A program made the position numbers and the translations under genes. Shown here in pieces: positions 44,815-56,528 of a DNA stretch of 64,000 bases; within the stretch, counting starts at the first letter, position 1, and each line of letters opens with the position of its first letter. The notes beneath the pieces are model-generated. The model was not told where the DNA came from and did not search any database. It saw only the letters and a list, made by a program, of their open reading frames with translations. Source of the stretch: Rugalucina vietnamica (lineage: Eukaryota; Mollusca; Bivalvia; Lucinida; Lucinidae); assembly GCA_964017185.1 (NCBI GenBank), contig OZ024884.1:11757548-11821547 (forward strand). Direction: 5' to 3'.

Positions 44815-45288
44815 CAGCCAATAATTCCTCACAATGTTGACCATCGGCTAAAGAAGATCCCATGCAACGAAAATACAGCACATTAATCCCCACAATGTTG
44901 ACCATCGGCTAAACAAGATCCCATGCAACGAAAATACAGCTCATTAATCCCCACAATGTTGACCATCGGCTAAACAAGATCCCATGCAACGAAAATACAG
45001 CCCATTAATCCCCACAATGTTGACCATCGGCTAAACAAGATCCCATGCAACGAAAATACAGCCCATTAATCCCCACAATGTTGACCATCGGCTAAACAAG
45101 ATCCCGTGCAACGAAAATACAGCCCATTAATCCCCACAATGTTGACCATCGGCTAAACAAGATCCCGTGCAACGAAAATACAGCCCATTAATCCCCACAA
45201 TGTTGACCATCGGCTAAAGAAGATCCCATGCAACGAAAATACAGCCCATTAATCCCCACAATGTTCACCATCGGCTAAAGAAGATCAA
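44815..45288 (+). repeat. 61-bp minisatellite derived from a retroelement leader
   Basis: Eight units of 61 bp, marked by TTGACCATCGG at 44837, 44898, 44959, 45020, 45081, 45142, 45203 and (TTCACC variant) 45264. The first unit follows a CTTATTTTCCAG acceptor exactly as the single leader does at 24472, so the array is an amplified leader segment. Confidence 0.9.
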
Positions 45289-45311
45289 ACATGGGAAACC
45301 TGTTTGGTTGA

Positions 45312-45505
45312 AATGAGGTAAAACGTCCTAGGCAACAATTTTTCAGTCATGTCGGGACAGAGCAACCGCTTCCTGGGTACTAACCAGTACTGTAGCGTGT
45401 AAATGCGCATTGTTTCAACACTGCCAGTTGGGGAGTGGGGATAAAACCCAGGACCTCTCGATTCGAGTCCGATGCTTAACCACTGCACCATCGCGCTCCC
45501 ATCGG
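45312..45505 (-). mobile_element. tRNA-type SINE
   Basis: On the minus strand the head reads GGGAGCGCGATGGTGCAGTG with a box-A-like TGGTGCAGTGGTTAAGC and a degenerate box B (GGGTTTTATCCC), followed by the common body. Related to 56529-56757 and 59640-59823. Confidence 0.7.
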
Positions 45506-45539
45506 GCAACCGTGGTCAAGCGCATGAATAAGCCACGGT

Positions 45540-45700
45540 ATCCCATCGAACAAACTGACCAGTCGGAAAATAACATTCAAACTGGCAGCTATGTGTTGGT
45601 ACTTATTTTACAGAAACGAATTTGATATTATATTCTCTATTATTATTTTATATGTTGTTTATTATTATTCTATAACAGAGAAATTAAGATTTAATATATC
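45540..45700 (+). mobile_element. Second-subfamily LTR fragment
   Basis: CCAGTCGGAAAATAACATTC to TTATTTTACAG matches the first repeat at 26000-26055, followed by AAACGAATTTGAT and the AT-rich segment, which continues after the MITE at 45947. Confidence 0.5.
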
Positions 45701-45701
45701 T

Positions 45702-45946
45702 GGACCCAGTTGTTCAAAGCATCGTAAGCTTAACGATATCGTTAAGACATAAATTTGTTAAGCAAATATCAGCTAAAGTAACAAATACACTGTTATTTTT
45801 TGTTGAAAAAATGTGAGAATCCTTTGCAGTGCAAAGGATTCTCACATTTTTGTCAACAAAAAATAACAGTGTATTTGTAATGTTAATGTTTCAAATTTTA
45901 ACGAAACGTTAACTAACGACGTCGTTAGTTTTGAACAACTGGGCCC
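45702..45946. mobile_element. MITE family C, copy 1
   Basis: GGACCCAGTTGTTCAAA at the left is inverted as TTTGAACAACTGGGCCC at the right. A long palindrome (ACAAATACACTGTTATTTTT arms around CTTTGCAGTGCAAAG) fills the centre. The uninterrupted sequence ATATCTGGTGCA exists at ~32341, fixing the insertion point, with CTGG repeated at the edges. Confidence 0.8.
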
Positions 45947-46129
45947 TGGTGCATTATCTCAATATTGTGCTGAATTTATAATCTTGATCAGAATTAAGAC
46001 ATACAGTTTAAGAATTTTAACGATTTTATACGTACTCACTGATGTATGTATGTTTTGTAGGCTACAAGCATTGGTTATGTTTTGTTTTGTTTTGTTATGT
46101 TTTGTTGTTATATTATGTTATGTTATGTT

Positions 46130-47560
46130 ACAGAAGAATCTGTACCTACAGACTATGAAAGAATGGGTCATCCAGTAAAAGACTGGTACTCAATCATAAT
46201 CTCCGGCGTTTCTCACGTCATCAAACCACCGACTGTGAAACCGAAAATTGTCAAGATAGACGAACATACTGGGAACCAAAGAATACAAGACAAGGGCAGT
46301 ATTATACAGAATAGGCTCCCCTGAAGGCGTTTGGCAAGTATTGTCTTATTAATACAATAATCTCAGTTTGGACAACACACAGAGAAAACTTGGGAACATT
46401 AACACAGGCGGGTAAAATGGCATTGAATGCACTGGAAAAAAAGAACAATAACCAAACAATAGCTTTCTGGCATAATGGGGAAAAAGATGATGCATGTGAG
46501 TTCAGTGGCTTTCATTTGCACATTGTGGTCGGCCTGATCAAGTAACTAGAAAGCCTGACAAGTTACACGCCATGGCGCACGGTGAGAAAACATATTCTTG
46601 ATCTGCAAAAAGATACAGACTATAAGGGGGCCTGTAGTCCAATAGTAAAAATCCAGAAGATAGTAAACCCAGAAGCATGTATTGATCATTTGATGGGAAT
46701 CAAACATAGGGTGTAATAACACTGATCTCTCGAAGCTTGCCAGACAGACCAAGATGGGGAAACAAATTCAGTATGACCCTGTCACAGACTTGGAGGAGGC
46801 TGAAGATACCTATAAAAGGGAGGTCTGCGAAGGACCCACACCGGATTTCATGAATGACGTGCTAGAATGGGAAGATAATGCTCACGTAATTGAACAAGAA
46901 ACCGCCGATTAATTTGATGACCCAGAGGCGGCAGCTCTGTATACAGAATGCAATGATATTGATGGACCAGATACGGCCACAAACCAGACATACAAAAAGG
47001 TCATCCAACCAGAAAATGAGGTATCAACTAGCGAGATGCTGGGACGCCTGATGAAGAGTAAAACGGAGGACAATGTTGACAGGATCATCTCACTGATGAA
47101 CAAGTACAAAAGGTACACTGACACGGCCCTATATATAATCATAAGGAACAGACATATCAGAAATTCTGATGACACAGACCTGCAAGAAGACAGGCAAACT
47201 ATTAAAACCATCATGTGTCACCCGATGAGAAAAAAAAAACAAAACTCTGTTTGAAAATGCGGCACAGTTGTCACTGGAAAAAGATTCCAGTTATAAAGAT
47301 ATGTCATGGGCAGATATACTGATTAATCTACCATACGCTGATCTAGATGATACACTCACTATCTATTGCTGAAACGGCAGGTGTATTCAAGCAATGGTGC
47401 AGAGAACAAAGTATCAGTCCGACTGTATTACTTGTAGAATTTTAAAAGGTGTGTAGCATGTGGCACCGAAAGAAAAACACTGTGTATTTGCAGGGAGCTA
47501 GCAATGCCGGCAAAAATATTTGTTTGAGGCCCCCATTCCTCAGATGAACCATGTTGGTAC
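46130..47560 (+). pseudogene. NS1: Endogenous parvovirus NS1-like element
   Basis: Consecutive frames, broken by stops and frameshifts, follow the NS1 domain order. FGKYCLINTIIS and an FWHNGEKDD segment precede GFHLHIVV (HxH at 46513-46521), the HUH-endonuclease metal site that nicks viral DNA. Past a stop at 46543, KIQKIVNP and a long acidic frame (46754-47254, one stop at 46910) lead to TLFENAAQL and VFKQWCREQ. Finally GASNAGKN (47494-47517) is the SF3 helicase Walker A, with the usual final Thr/Ser changed to Asn. Length and spacing suit a densovirus-like NS1. The rest of the helicase (Walker B, B', motif C) and the capsid gene are missing. Clearly a non-functional fossil; lineage not resolved. 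Confidence 0.8.
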
Positions 47561-47564
47561 TGTG

Positions 47565-47655
47565 AACGCACAGACGGACGCATGCACAGACGCCAGGTTG
47601 ACTACCATCCTTAAGCTCCCCATGAGCCTTTGGCTCAGGTGAGCTTATAAAAGCA
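47565..47655 (+). mobile_element. 3' end of a Helentron-like tandem-repeat element
   Basis: A GACGGACG microsatellite (47570-47598) precedes the hairpin TAAGCTCC...GAGCCTTTGGCTC...GGTGAGCTTA, the same terminal structure as at 55172-55205. Only the end is present. Confidence 0.5.
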
Positions 47656-47972
47656 GTAGAGACGAAAATCGATAATCTATTGAAGGTAAGCTAGATTCAG
47701 AGAAAAAACAATGCCTATGAAGCTGCCAGGGTCTCATGTGATAGTTGGCAATTGATATTAGTTTTGACTTTGTGTGAGGTTACTCCGGTGTGTGTATTTC
47801 ATTTTGTTTCCTTTTGGTTTAAACACCTCTAAAAGATGCTATCACGGACACTCTTTACATGAACTTTAATGGAGAAATAAGCACATGTAGTTGCTCCACT
47901 GTTTAACAGTCATACTTAAAAACCTAACCAAAATTGGATTGTAAACCTAAACAAAATAATACTAAACAGATT

Positions 47973-48208
47973 TGAGCCGCGTCATGAGAAAACCGAAATT
48001 TTGCATATGCAAAAACAAAGGCGCAGATCAGCTTCGCAGTAACTGCGAAGTTGATCAGCGACTTTGTTTTCGCTCCTAGGATAGTTCCATTTCCCTCTAC
48101 TTAAATCCAAAACTTCAAGCTTATAACCTGCTTCTGTGACTGTGCCGGCCGATCTGTGTCGCACCTGGTTGGAATCCCCGAAGAACGTTTTTCTCGTGTT
48201 GCGGCTCA
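47973..48208 (+). mobile_element. MITE family B, copy 1
   Basis: GAGCCGCGTCATGAGAAAAC and GTTGCGGCTCA ends. Palindromic core CAGATCAGCTTCGCAG/CTGCGAAGTTGATC within GCAAAAACAAAGGC...GACTTTGTTTTCGC. Confidence 0.85.
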
Positions 48209-49075
48209 AATAATACTTAAATTTAACGCGAACACGCCCATATTATCCCGATATCCCGGCTATCTAAATAAGCCCTTTTTGTGTGGTAAAATTGTAAACA
48301 GTTTATGGTTTGTTTAAGGTTGTTCGTTTGTTCTTTAAATTCAATTCATGTACTTTGAAATTTGTAAATTCAGTACAAAACAGGTACTCTGATTTTTTTT
48401 ATGTTCTTGCACTCGCAAGGGCGTGTTCATGTAATGATAAACAAAAAACCGAGAGCGTCAGAAATACTAATGATATCAGCATCCAAAATCGCATTTTCAT
48501 TTAATATCTCATATAAGCCTGGCGTCCTTTTTATGGGACATAGGCAAACAGTATAGCCCCACATGTGACACCGCAGAACGCGGCGTCCTATCTGGTGCTA
48601 TTTTGTTTGCACAGAGAAATTTCATAAAAAAATATCAGTTTAAAAATAAAAATCACTCCCAACACCCCTAAATATGATAGTGGACTCATTCAATTGATAA
48701 TGATGGCAGAATCCAGTCGTCAAATATGAGTTAACACCTAAATTGTTTTGCTTCATGGCGCTTTCAGATTAAGGCCAACTTTAGAAAATTAATGTTTCCC
48801 CTTATCCGACCATATCCGATAATTATTTTAATTTCTCATATTTCATACCCATTGAACATGTTGGACTCCATTGTTACCTCAATATTTTTTAATTTTAACT
48901 TTAGACAAATAATTCAAACGAATAAAATATCGTGTTTATGGATAGATAAAATAATTAGACCAGAATAAAACATGAACTTTAACCTTGTATAAATAAAAGA
49001 GCTTGAATATGGGTATGGTCAATTTCAGAGTCGGTAGGGTAGGGAGAAACAAATATGAGCTTGTACATGAAAAAT
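48209..49075. other. Unassigned intergenic sequence
   Basis: Nothing recognised; downstream of the innexin on its coding strand. Confidence 0.4.
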
Positions 49076-49291
49076 AACCCAACAATTTGGCTTTCCGATC
49101 AGGTCCGACACAAACCAGTCTGTGCATTCACAGCATAAAGCTAGAAGCTTGAAACTTTGGATATAAGTAGAAGATGAAAAGCACTATCCGTGTGGCGAAA
49201 ACAAAGGCGCTGATCAGTTGCGCAGTTACTGCACAGCTGATCTGCGTCTTTGTTTTCACATATGCAAATCGTTGGTTTTCTTATTTTAGAC
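49076..49291 (-). mobile_element. MITE family B, copy 2
   Basis: Reverse orientation; core CTGATCAGTTGCGCAG/CTGCACAGCTGATC. Outermost terminal bases are eroded. Confidence 0.75.
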
Positions 49292-50394
49292 TAAACCAAT
49301 TAAACTAGCAAACCTGTTTCACAAACTGTGTTGTCATGGTGGAACACTAAACAATGTGGCATTTATACGCAGAAATATTTGTTTTATCGACTTTCCAATA
49401 GCACTGTCTGATCAGTATCGTCCTTTTTCCGTATGCAGACATATTGGTTATCAACAAGCACAAATGCCACATTGTTTGAGTTCATCCTGTTGTGCTATGT
49501 GGTCCAGCAGGAGTAGCATATTGAGGCTGGTCAACGCTGCATCCTTCGGTGTGAGCAGACTGGTATTTGAAAACAAGGTCTCATTCCATCCATTCAAATC
49601 CATTCGCCCTTAATGTCTTGTGTGTAACTTCCAATAGAAACGTCATCCATTTGGCAATTCCCATTCATTCGGTGAGTTAAGAAAGTTTGAAATCTTCTAC
49701 AGATGGTTGTGAAACATACTTGAATCGAATACTGTAATGGCTGTCGTTAGAAGATTGTTCCTACGCAACGAAACTATCACCATGGCAACCAACCATGATT
49801 ACGTCATAATGTGATTACGTCATCATGATGTCATACAAAATCGATGATACAGAAACTAATAGACTAGTTATTCTGGAACACTTATGGTTTGCTTTCAGCA
49901 GTCACGTTAGTGTTTTTGACATGAGGGGTAACCACGGTAACGGTAGTTTTTGATGAACAAATGATCTGGTCAAATGTAGGTCACTTGGTGACGTCATGTG
50001 AGAATAGTATTGTTTATGCCTCTCCCATATCAACTCGCTTTCTGTCCACGTTATTTCTGGTCCAGCTTATTCCACTCGTTTGTATGCTGATTATTTTCGT
50101 ACCTACAGTGTATAAACTTACACATGATTTCTGAGTTTGGTTGACTGTTTCGATTTGGCATCACAAACCTTGGCAGAGATCTACTTAATTTTTCACAGAG
50201 ATCAATTCTATGTAGCAAGCATAAGACATGCATATGCACTTCAAATTTGCGTTTGCCGTATTCTAGGAGAGGCATGACGTATGATTATTTAGCGTGGCTG
50301 CATCATTGTGATTGGACCACGTTTTCGTTTGCAGCTTTCCCATTTGGCATGGAGCTGATCAACGTTTTACATCATGTCTATTTTTAGATCATAG
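49292..50394. other. Innexin 3' flank
   Basis: Contains the presumed 3' untranslated region of the minus-strand innexin. A 15-bp inverted repeat (ACAATGTGGCATTT at ~49352, AAATGCCACATTGT at ~49462) is the only structure noticed. Confidence 0.4.
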
Positions 50395-51434
50395 TCATAC
50401 GTCCTCCCCTTCGAACTCGTGACCGTTCTGAGCGTTCGCGGTGTTCCGAATTTGTTGTGCTTTCCGAGTTCTATACATATCCCACAATCCTGAAACAATT
50501 TCCGCTACCACGATATCACTGGAATTTTTACCCACAAGCCTTAGGGTAAATACACCATCATGACGAAGGTATTCCATAGTGAATCTATTTGCCAGCTTTT
50601 TGTCTGGTCCAGATCCTATGCGGTCCATAAGGCGTAGGAATTTTCTAACATATTGCATCCGGGCAGTTGGAAAGACTGTGTGCCACACCCAGTTTGCTAG
50701 TGAATAACACGTCAATATTGATGAAAACACGAACCAAAACCACAGGAATATATAGATCTTTTCGTTAAATAAATTAATAGGCAAGACACATTGGACTGTG
50801 TATCTCTGTAAGTTGTTAAACTGCCTGATTTGAAAATCACAAAGTGTAACTCGGGGAAATCTATGTGACGCAGACCAATCGGCTTTCCCATTCAGCCAGT
50901 CTTCTAGCACTTGGAAACCAAACAAATTGTACTCTATACCAAGGAATTCGTTGAGCAAAAATAACTGGCCAATTACATTCGTTATGTATAGGAATTTGAC
51001 CATAAAATATATCCCAACTAGGTAGTTTCCATATCTTTTTCCACAGAGAATTGACATTTTGGCAGACAGGAAGTGACGAACACTGACACAGCATGTTGAC
51101 CTACTTTCTCTTTGATTGTCTAAACACCGGTCCAAATGCCGGACCACGTATTTTATAGTCCGGACCCTGTTTTCCGGACTCTCGTACTGTGCATCCGAAG
51201 CAAGGGAGACAATCCTATCCACATTTATCCCACTCTGGCCATTTAATATTCTCCAAATAATACAAGGGAGATAAAACAGTAGCGCCTGTATCAATAACAT
51301 CACTGGCACCCATTGATAATAGTTTAATTCTCGCCCTTCCCGCTCGTGAATATTAATAGGAATCGGCTTTTCTATCTCGATGTAGTATGTGTTGGCAATC
51401 CAGCATATATTGTTTGCATAGTCAACGTGAGTGC
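50395..51434 (-). CDS. Innexin (invertebrate gap-junction protein), main coding exon
   Basis: Encodes residues 62-407 of a predicted 407-residue four-pass channel subunit for gap junctions or hemichannels in the plasma membrane. The exon starts after an acceptor (TTATCCTATTTCAG) at 51435-51437; upstream in-frame codons to 51468, including an ATG, are intronic. First extracellular loop: YANNICW with Cys72. The innexin signature YYQWVP is at residues 100-105, starting TM2 (~104-122). TM3 is ~199-222. The second loop has Cys260 (VTLCDF) and Cys276, and TM4 is ~288-310. The C-terminal tail ends EGEDV. Phase 1 and the joint G62 codon match the exon ending at 60519. The reading frame is clean and length typical; probably functional. 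Confidence 0.95.
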
Positions 51435-51896
51435 CTGAAATAGGATAAGAAAATAATGAATTATTCAATTAATCGATCAATCAATCAAGAAAACCTGAGC
51501 TACCCGTGGAAAAATTCTAAACCCGCCTACTTATAACATGACTTATCGTCACGTGCTATAGTTTAAATGCATAAAACGGTTCGCTAACTTGGGGACATGG
51601 GAAGTGTGCAGTAGAAACTTCTCAATCAACATCCTATATTCGAAAGCCTTAACCTACCCGTTTTTGAAACCTAAGCCCGCCTTCTTATAACACGATTTAT
51701 CGTGTTATAGTTTTAATGAATACTTGGGAAATCGATGTGTGCATTTAAAATCTCCTTTGTACAAGTTCATTTTATCAGACCAGAGATTTGGTCTTCTAAA
51801 TCGATCGATCAATCTATCGATCAGTACTTGTAACTGGAAATGTTAAACTGTTTAAAAACCTAAACGGCATAAAATCAGACTATTCGCGAAACATTT

Positions 51897-52155
51897 GTTT
51901 GAGTTGTGGTTTAGTGTCCCAGTGAACAGCTATGGACGTTGTCTCCATTTCATGGGACTTTTGCCCAAAATAAGGATGTCATGACATCCAAAAATATAAC
52001 AATTTAACCCAACTAAGACATTAACTTATATGCAAGAATGGTTTGACTTGAACCACTTTTCCTGGGCAAGGCTCAGACCAGAGCGGTTAACCAGTAATCA
52101 GATTGTCAGTCAGTAGCTTAGAAGCATTGCCTGTCTATTTCTTTAGGCCCAATCG
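51897..52155 (+). mobile_element. SINE-like repeat (family V), copy 2
   Basis: Collinear with 3545-3822: GTGTCCCAGTGAACAGCTATG, TGGGACTTTTGCCC, TTTTCCTGGGCAAGGCTCAG, CCAGAGCGGT and TCTATTTCTTTAGGC. A C-tract of ~18 follows at 52161-52179. Confidence 0.55.
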
Positions 52156-52484
52156 CCCCCTCCCCCCCCCCCCCCCCCCACGAAAAAATTAAAATATGCT
52201 TCCGAGCTATCGGTTGCAGGAATGAATTGGATGAAGACATGGAATGGTCCGCACGTACAGCTAAATCATTCATATGGAGTTCGACTTATAAATGGCCGTG
52301 AAGTTCTAGCAACGGAACGCTTGATGCTGATGCACTGCGGATCTAAACGTTCCTGGCACTGTATAGACCAGGTACACAAAAGCTTTGTATTATGTCCGGC
52401 TATCAATTTTAGCCTACTTCGATAGCACTTTTCAAATTTTTGCAGGGCAATCACACTTTTAAAGTTTAAACAACAATGCAAACT

Positions 52485-52714
52485 CATTACGAAAACTTGC
52501 CCATACAGAAAATTATTTTAGCTTAAAAAATTGAAAATTGCATTGGTAAAAGTTTGATGTTCTGAATATTTTAGCTCAAAACATACATTGTGGGTACACG
52601 TTAGAACTGCACCCACAATGTATGTTTTGGATCAAAACAAGAAAATAAGGTATACCCCTGCAAACCCCAGTTTTTCTATATAAAAGTAGGTTCATTGAAC
52701 GGACATGTTTTATG
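52485..52714 (+). mobile_element. MITE family A, copy 2
   Basis: CATTACGAAAACTTGCCCAT end present. The palindrome is shortened (the GCCTCGCCGAGGC centre is deleted, leaving ACACGTTAGAACTGCACCCA). Confidence 0.8.
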
Positions 52715-52944
52715 TGTAAAACCCCTGTCAGACTATAACGGAGCCAAAGTGTGCAGTAACCCTTAGGCTACAATTAAAATGGCTTCTGTTTGCCCTCTCC
52801 CTACTCATTCTAGAAAAGTTGAGAAGGTAGTTAGGTTTACTGAAAAATGCATTTTTTCAGAGGTATTAGGTATAAAGCTAGTCACAATGACAGAACTTTG
52901 CATTTCACGTAGAGCTTGAGCATACGATAAGAAGAGTCAATAGA

Positions 52945-53140
52945 GCGGCAGCACCAGAAAACCAAAAATCGGCATATATGCGAACACAAACACGCACAGC
53001 TGATCAGCATCTTTGTTTTCACCACACTGATAGTACAATCCCTCTTCTTATCAAATCCAGATTCTCAAGCTTCTTGCCTGCTTCTGTAACTGTACAGGTC
53101 GGTTTGTGTCGGAACTGGTCGGAAAGCCAAATTGTTGGTC
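52945..53140 (+). mobile_element. MITE family B, copy 3
   Basis: One arm of the core is deleted (CGCACAGCTGATCAGC only); the GTACAGGTCGGTTTGTGTC arm is intact. Confidence 0.75.
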
Positions 53141-53480
53141 TAAATTCTATCCGAAGGCACAATTGGTAAAAATGAAAATTTATACAGATTATTTTTACGA
53201 GCTAACCATTTACCTTCTCACTGATTTTTTTCATAACAAAAACATCTGGTAAAAAGGCATTTTATTTTTGTTTAGGCACCATTTTAGTGAGTAGGTAGAG
53301 AGAGGGCAAACAAACCTATTTTATATCGGCCTTAGAAACGCAGTGGCATCGCATGTAAACGCAAATAGGATGTAAAGAACGCCGAGAGATGGCGAGCATT
53401 TCCGCTCTACTCACAACGCCGATATTGTTACGTGTATGCCTTGGTCCAGAAATCTAATAAGATCTACATTTGTGTTCGCC

Positions 53481-53759
53481 CATCAGGAAAACAAGTCTGT
53501 GAAATAAATACCCCCTTATACCCCACTTATACAGTAAAACTGGGGTATGCAGGGGTATACCTATTTTTCATATTTTTGCTCCAAAACATAGACTGTGGGT
53601 ACTCGTTAGAACCGCCTCAGCGAGGCGGTTCTAACGTGTACCCACAATCTATGTTTTGAGCAAAAATAAGAAAAATATCACAATTTTTCTACTTAAAATT
53701 TTCATTTTTTACAACTTTTAAAAATCACTGTATATTGCATGGGCATGTTTTCGTAAATG
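53481..53759 (-). mobile_element. MITE family A, copy 3
   Basis: Reverse orientation. Full palindrome around ACCGCCTCAGCGAGGCGGT at ~53610; TIRs CATCAGGAAAAC and GTTTTCGTAAATG. Confidence 0.9.
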
Positions 53760-54179
53760 GTTATGTTGATCATAGTAGTGCCATAGAAGGTCTCGTACAC
53801 CAAAACACGCGTTTCGAGTACACACACAATTTGGCAAAGGTCAAACGCAATTGTAGTCCGTGGCACTTGGCACGGGGCATAACTGTACAAATGTAAGATT
53901 CTTTGATTTTTCTTCATCTTAAACGTAGTGAGAACGCCTTGAAAGAGCGGTGCATGTATTGTGAGTCCGCAAAACAACGAAACCGTCGTGTGCCAATGTG
54001 AACTACCATACCTCCTACCTCCCTAATAAACGTAAAAGAATGCCGTGTATTTCCGCGACAACGCATTACAAGTACGCTGCAAGAATGTCATAACAAATAT
54101 ATACAATGTAATTCTAAATTCAGACCAGAGGACCAATGGTCCTACAAACGCTCACCTGAGATCTGGGATATGCCATAAC
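53760..54179. other. Unassigned intronic sequence
   Basis: Nothing recognised. Confidence 0.3.
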
Positions 54180-55205
54180 ATAGGTAAAGGTCATCCCAGG
54201 GTCAGAAGATGTTTAAATATTATGGTCATATACATGTATATAGCCCCGGGGCAGGGGCAGACAGCCCCCCTTGGGTCATTCTTTTTTTCACAAACATAAA
54301 TTTTCTGTCCATTTGCATACTCCCAGCAAGTTTCCCCCCATTTGATTATTTTACTTATTTTTTCCCATTCAAATGCATTAGCGACCTAAGTTGACCTTGC
54401 CGTAAAATAGGCTAAGGTCATCCCAGGGTCATGATTTATATAAATTTTGTAGAGCTCCATTGCTTGATGCTTCATGCAAAGTTTCAAAATCATAGGCATT
54501 CTGGTTCTCGAGAAGAAGATTTTTAAAAGGTTTTGCTATTTATAGCCATGGTGGCCATCTTGGTCATGTGACCTTCACCTTTTATATAAATTTTCATTCC
54601 TCCTTCCTAACGATGCTCCATTTAAAGTTTGGCTTTAATTGGCTGAGCGGTTTCAGAGAAGTAGATGTTTGAATATTACGGTCATATACATGTATAAAGC
54701 CCTGGGGTAGGGGCAGACAACTCCCTTGGGTCAATTTTTTTTCATGAACATAAATTTCCTGCCCATGTGCAAACTCCCAGCATGTTTTCCCCCATTTAAT
54801 TACATTTTACTAATTTTTCCCATTCAAATGCATTGGCGACATAAGTTGACCTTGCCGTAAAATAGGTCAAGGTCATCCCAGGGTCATGCTTCATACAAAA
54901 TTTGAAGAGCTCCATTGCCTGATGCTTCATGCCAAGTTTCAAAATCATAGGCCTTCTGGTTCTAGAGAAGATTTCCAGAGGTCTTTGCTATTTATAGCCA
55001 TGGGGCCATCTTGGTCATGTGACCTGGACCATTTATATAAACTTCGGTTTCCCCTTCCTGAGGATGCTCCACATAAAATTTGAGTTTGATTGGCCAAGCG
55101 GTTTTAAAGAAGGAGATGACTGAAAAGTGTGAACGACAACGACAACGGACGACGGAGCATGGGAATACTATAAGCTCACTTTGAGCCTAACGGCTCAGGT
55201 GAGCT
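54180..55205 (+). mobile_element. Helentron-like element with ~480-bp tandem units
   Basis: Two units share GGTCATCCCAGGGTCA, TATACATGTATA, CATTCAAATGCATT, GAGCTCCATTGC and GGCCATCTTGGTCATGTGAC. The element ends with CGACAACGGACGACGGAG and the hairpin GAGCCTAACGGCTC inside TAAGCTCAC...GGTGAGCTAAAA (55172-55205). Confidence 0.6.
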
Positions 55206-55348
55206 AAAATATACCATCTCAATGCGATTTGTACAACTGAAGACAGCGCAAAGATCTGGAAACGGCTGCAGCCTCGTATCAGTCGTGATCAAGAATGTCA
55301 ATTTTTTCCACGCTAAACGCGAACTTTCAGACAGGAACAATGCCACAT

Positions 55349-55631
55349 CATTACGAAAACTTGCCCATGCAATATAATATAGCGATTTTTTTTTTTCAAA
55401 AGCAAAAATTGAAAATTTCTTTGGAAAAATTGATAGTTTTAATAATTTTACTCAAAACATAGATTGCGGGTACATGTTAGAACCGCCTCGCCGAGGTGGT
55501 TCTAACGAGTACCCACAATCTATGTTTTGGATCAAAAATATGAAAAATATGTATACCCCTTTAAATCCAAGTTTTGCTATATACAGTTGGGTATAAGGGG
55601 GTCTATATTACACAGACATGGTATCCTGATG
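55349..55631 (+). mobile_element. MITE family A, copy 4
   Basis: Full-length; core ACCGCCTCGCCGAGGTGGT; ends CATTACGAAAACTTGCC and GGTATCCTGATG. Confidence 0.9.
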
Positions 55632-55724
55632 TCCTTACAAAGCCCACAAAGTACCACCCGTGTATATCAGATTTTCCTAAGTTGTAGTATTGAAGTTTCC
55701 GAGTAGAAAATGTTCGATATACGA

Positions 55725-55849
55725 AGGCGGTTCTAACGCGTACCCACATTCTATGTTTTGGAGTAAAGGTAAGAAAAACTGTATACCCCTTCATACCCTA
55801 ATTTTGCTATAAAATGTGGGTTTTACACGGACATGTTAATATCCTGATG
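55725..55849 (+). mobile_element. MITE family A, 3' half
   Basis: Starts in the middle of the palindrome (GGCGGTTCTAACGCG) and keeps the TATACCCCTTCATACCC arm and the CCTGATG end. Breakage at a palindrome centre is typical of cruciform-prone repeats. Confidence 0.8.
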
Positions 55850-55957
55850 TATGTATGGAGTCGTGTGTTACACATGGAATCTAAGTCAACGGTGAACGGC
55901 AAAATATCTTTTTGCCTGAATATCATTGAGTAACTACATGAAGCATGGTATATTTAT

Positions 55958-56188
55958 TGAGCCGCGTCGTAAAAATGGATTATTTATTGCCTATGCGAAA
56001 ACAAAGGCGTAGATCAGTTGTGCGGTAACTGATCAGCGCCTTTTGTTTTTGCTACATGGATAGTACAATTCCTCTTCTTTCTAAATCCGAAATTTCAAGA
56101 TTCTAACCATATTCTGTAGCGGCACAGGCCGGTTTGTGTCAGACCTGATCAGAAATCACGAAGACCGGTTTTCTCGCGTCGCGGCTCA
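55958..56188 (+). mobile_element. MITE family B, copy 4
   Basis: Ends GAGCCGCGTCGT and CGTCGCGGCTCA. The core is partly deleted (TCAGTTGTGCGGTAACTGATC). Confidence 0.85.
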
Positions 56189-56209
56189 TGTATGATATGC
56201 GGTAAAAAA

Positions 56210-56447
56210 TGAGCCGCCTCATGGGAAAACAAACAATTTCCGTGTAGCGAAAACAAAGGCGCAGATCAGCTTCGCGTTAACCGCGAAGCTGATCAACGCC
56301 TTTGTTTTCGCTACACGGATAGTACAGTCCCTCTACTTCCTAAAAACGAAATTTCATGCTTCTAGCTGTCTTCTGTTACTCTGCAGTCCGGTTTGTGTCG
56401 GACCTGTTCGGAAACCACATCGTTGGTTTTCCCACGAGGCGGCTCAT
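56210..56447 (+). mobile_element. MITE family B, copy 5
   Basis: Complete: TGAGCCGCCTCATGGGAAAA and TTTTCCCACGAGGCGGCTCA ends; core CAGCTTCGCGTTAACCGCG with flanking GATCAGC/GCTGATC. It lies 22 bp from copy 4. Confidence 0.9.
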
Positions 56448-56528
56448 GAACACTGTCATAATTGGACTGATCCTGATCTTGCCAATATTATGATAATTAT
56501 AGTAGCAAATAATATTATTTTGTTGTTT

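Noticed and set aside
44815..45288. Regular 61-bp units as a CRISPR-like array
   Set aside because: The units are identical along their whole length with no variable spacers, and the genome is eukaryotic.
49342..49481. 15-bp inverted repeat with ~100-bp loop as a structured RNA
   Set aside because: A single short inverted repeat without supporting copies or compensatory changes is not enough.
51435..51468. ATG at 51468 as the innexin start codon
   Set aside because: The 11-12 codons before the GxHxxYAN block lie upstream of a clear acceptor (TTTCAG) and do not resemble an innexin N-terminus. The correct N-terminus is at 60702.
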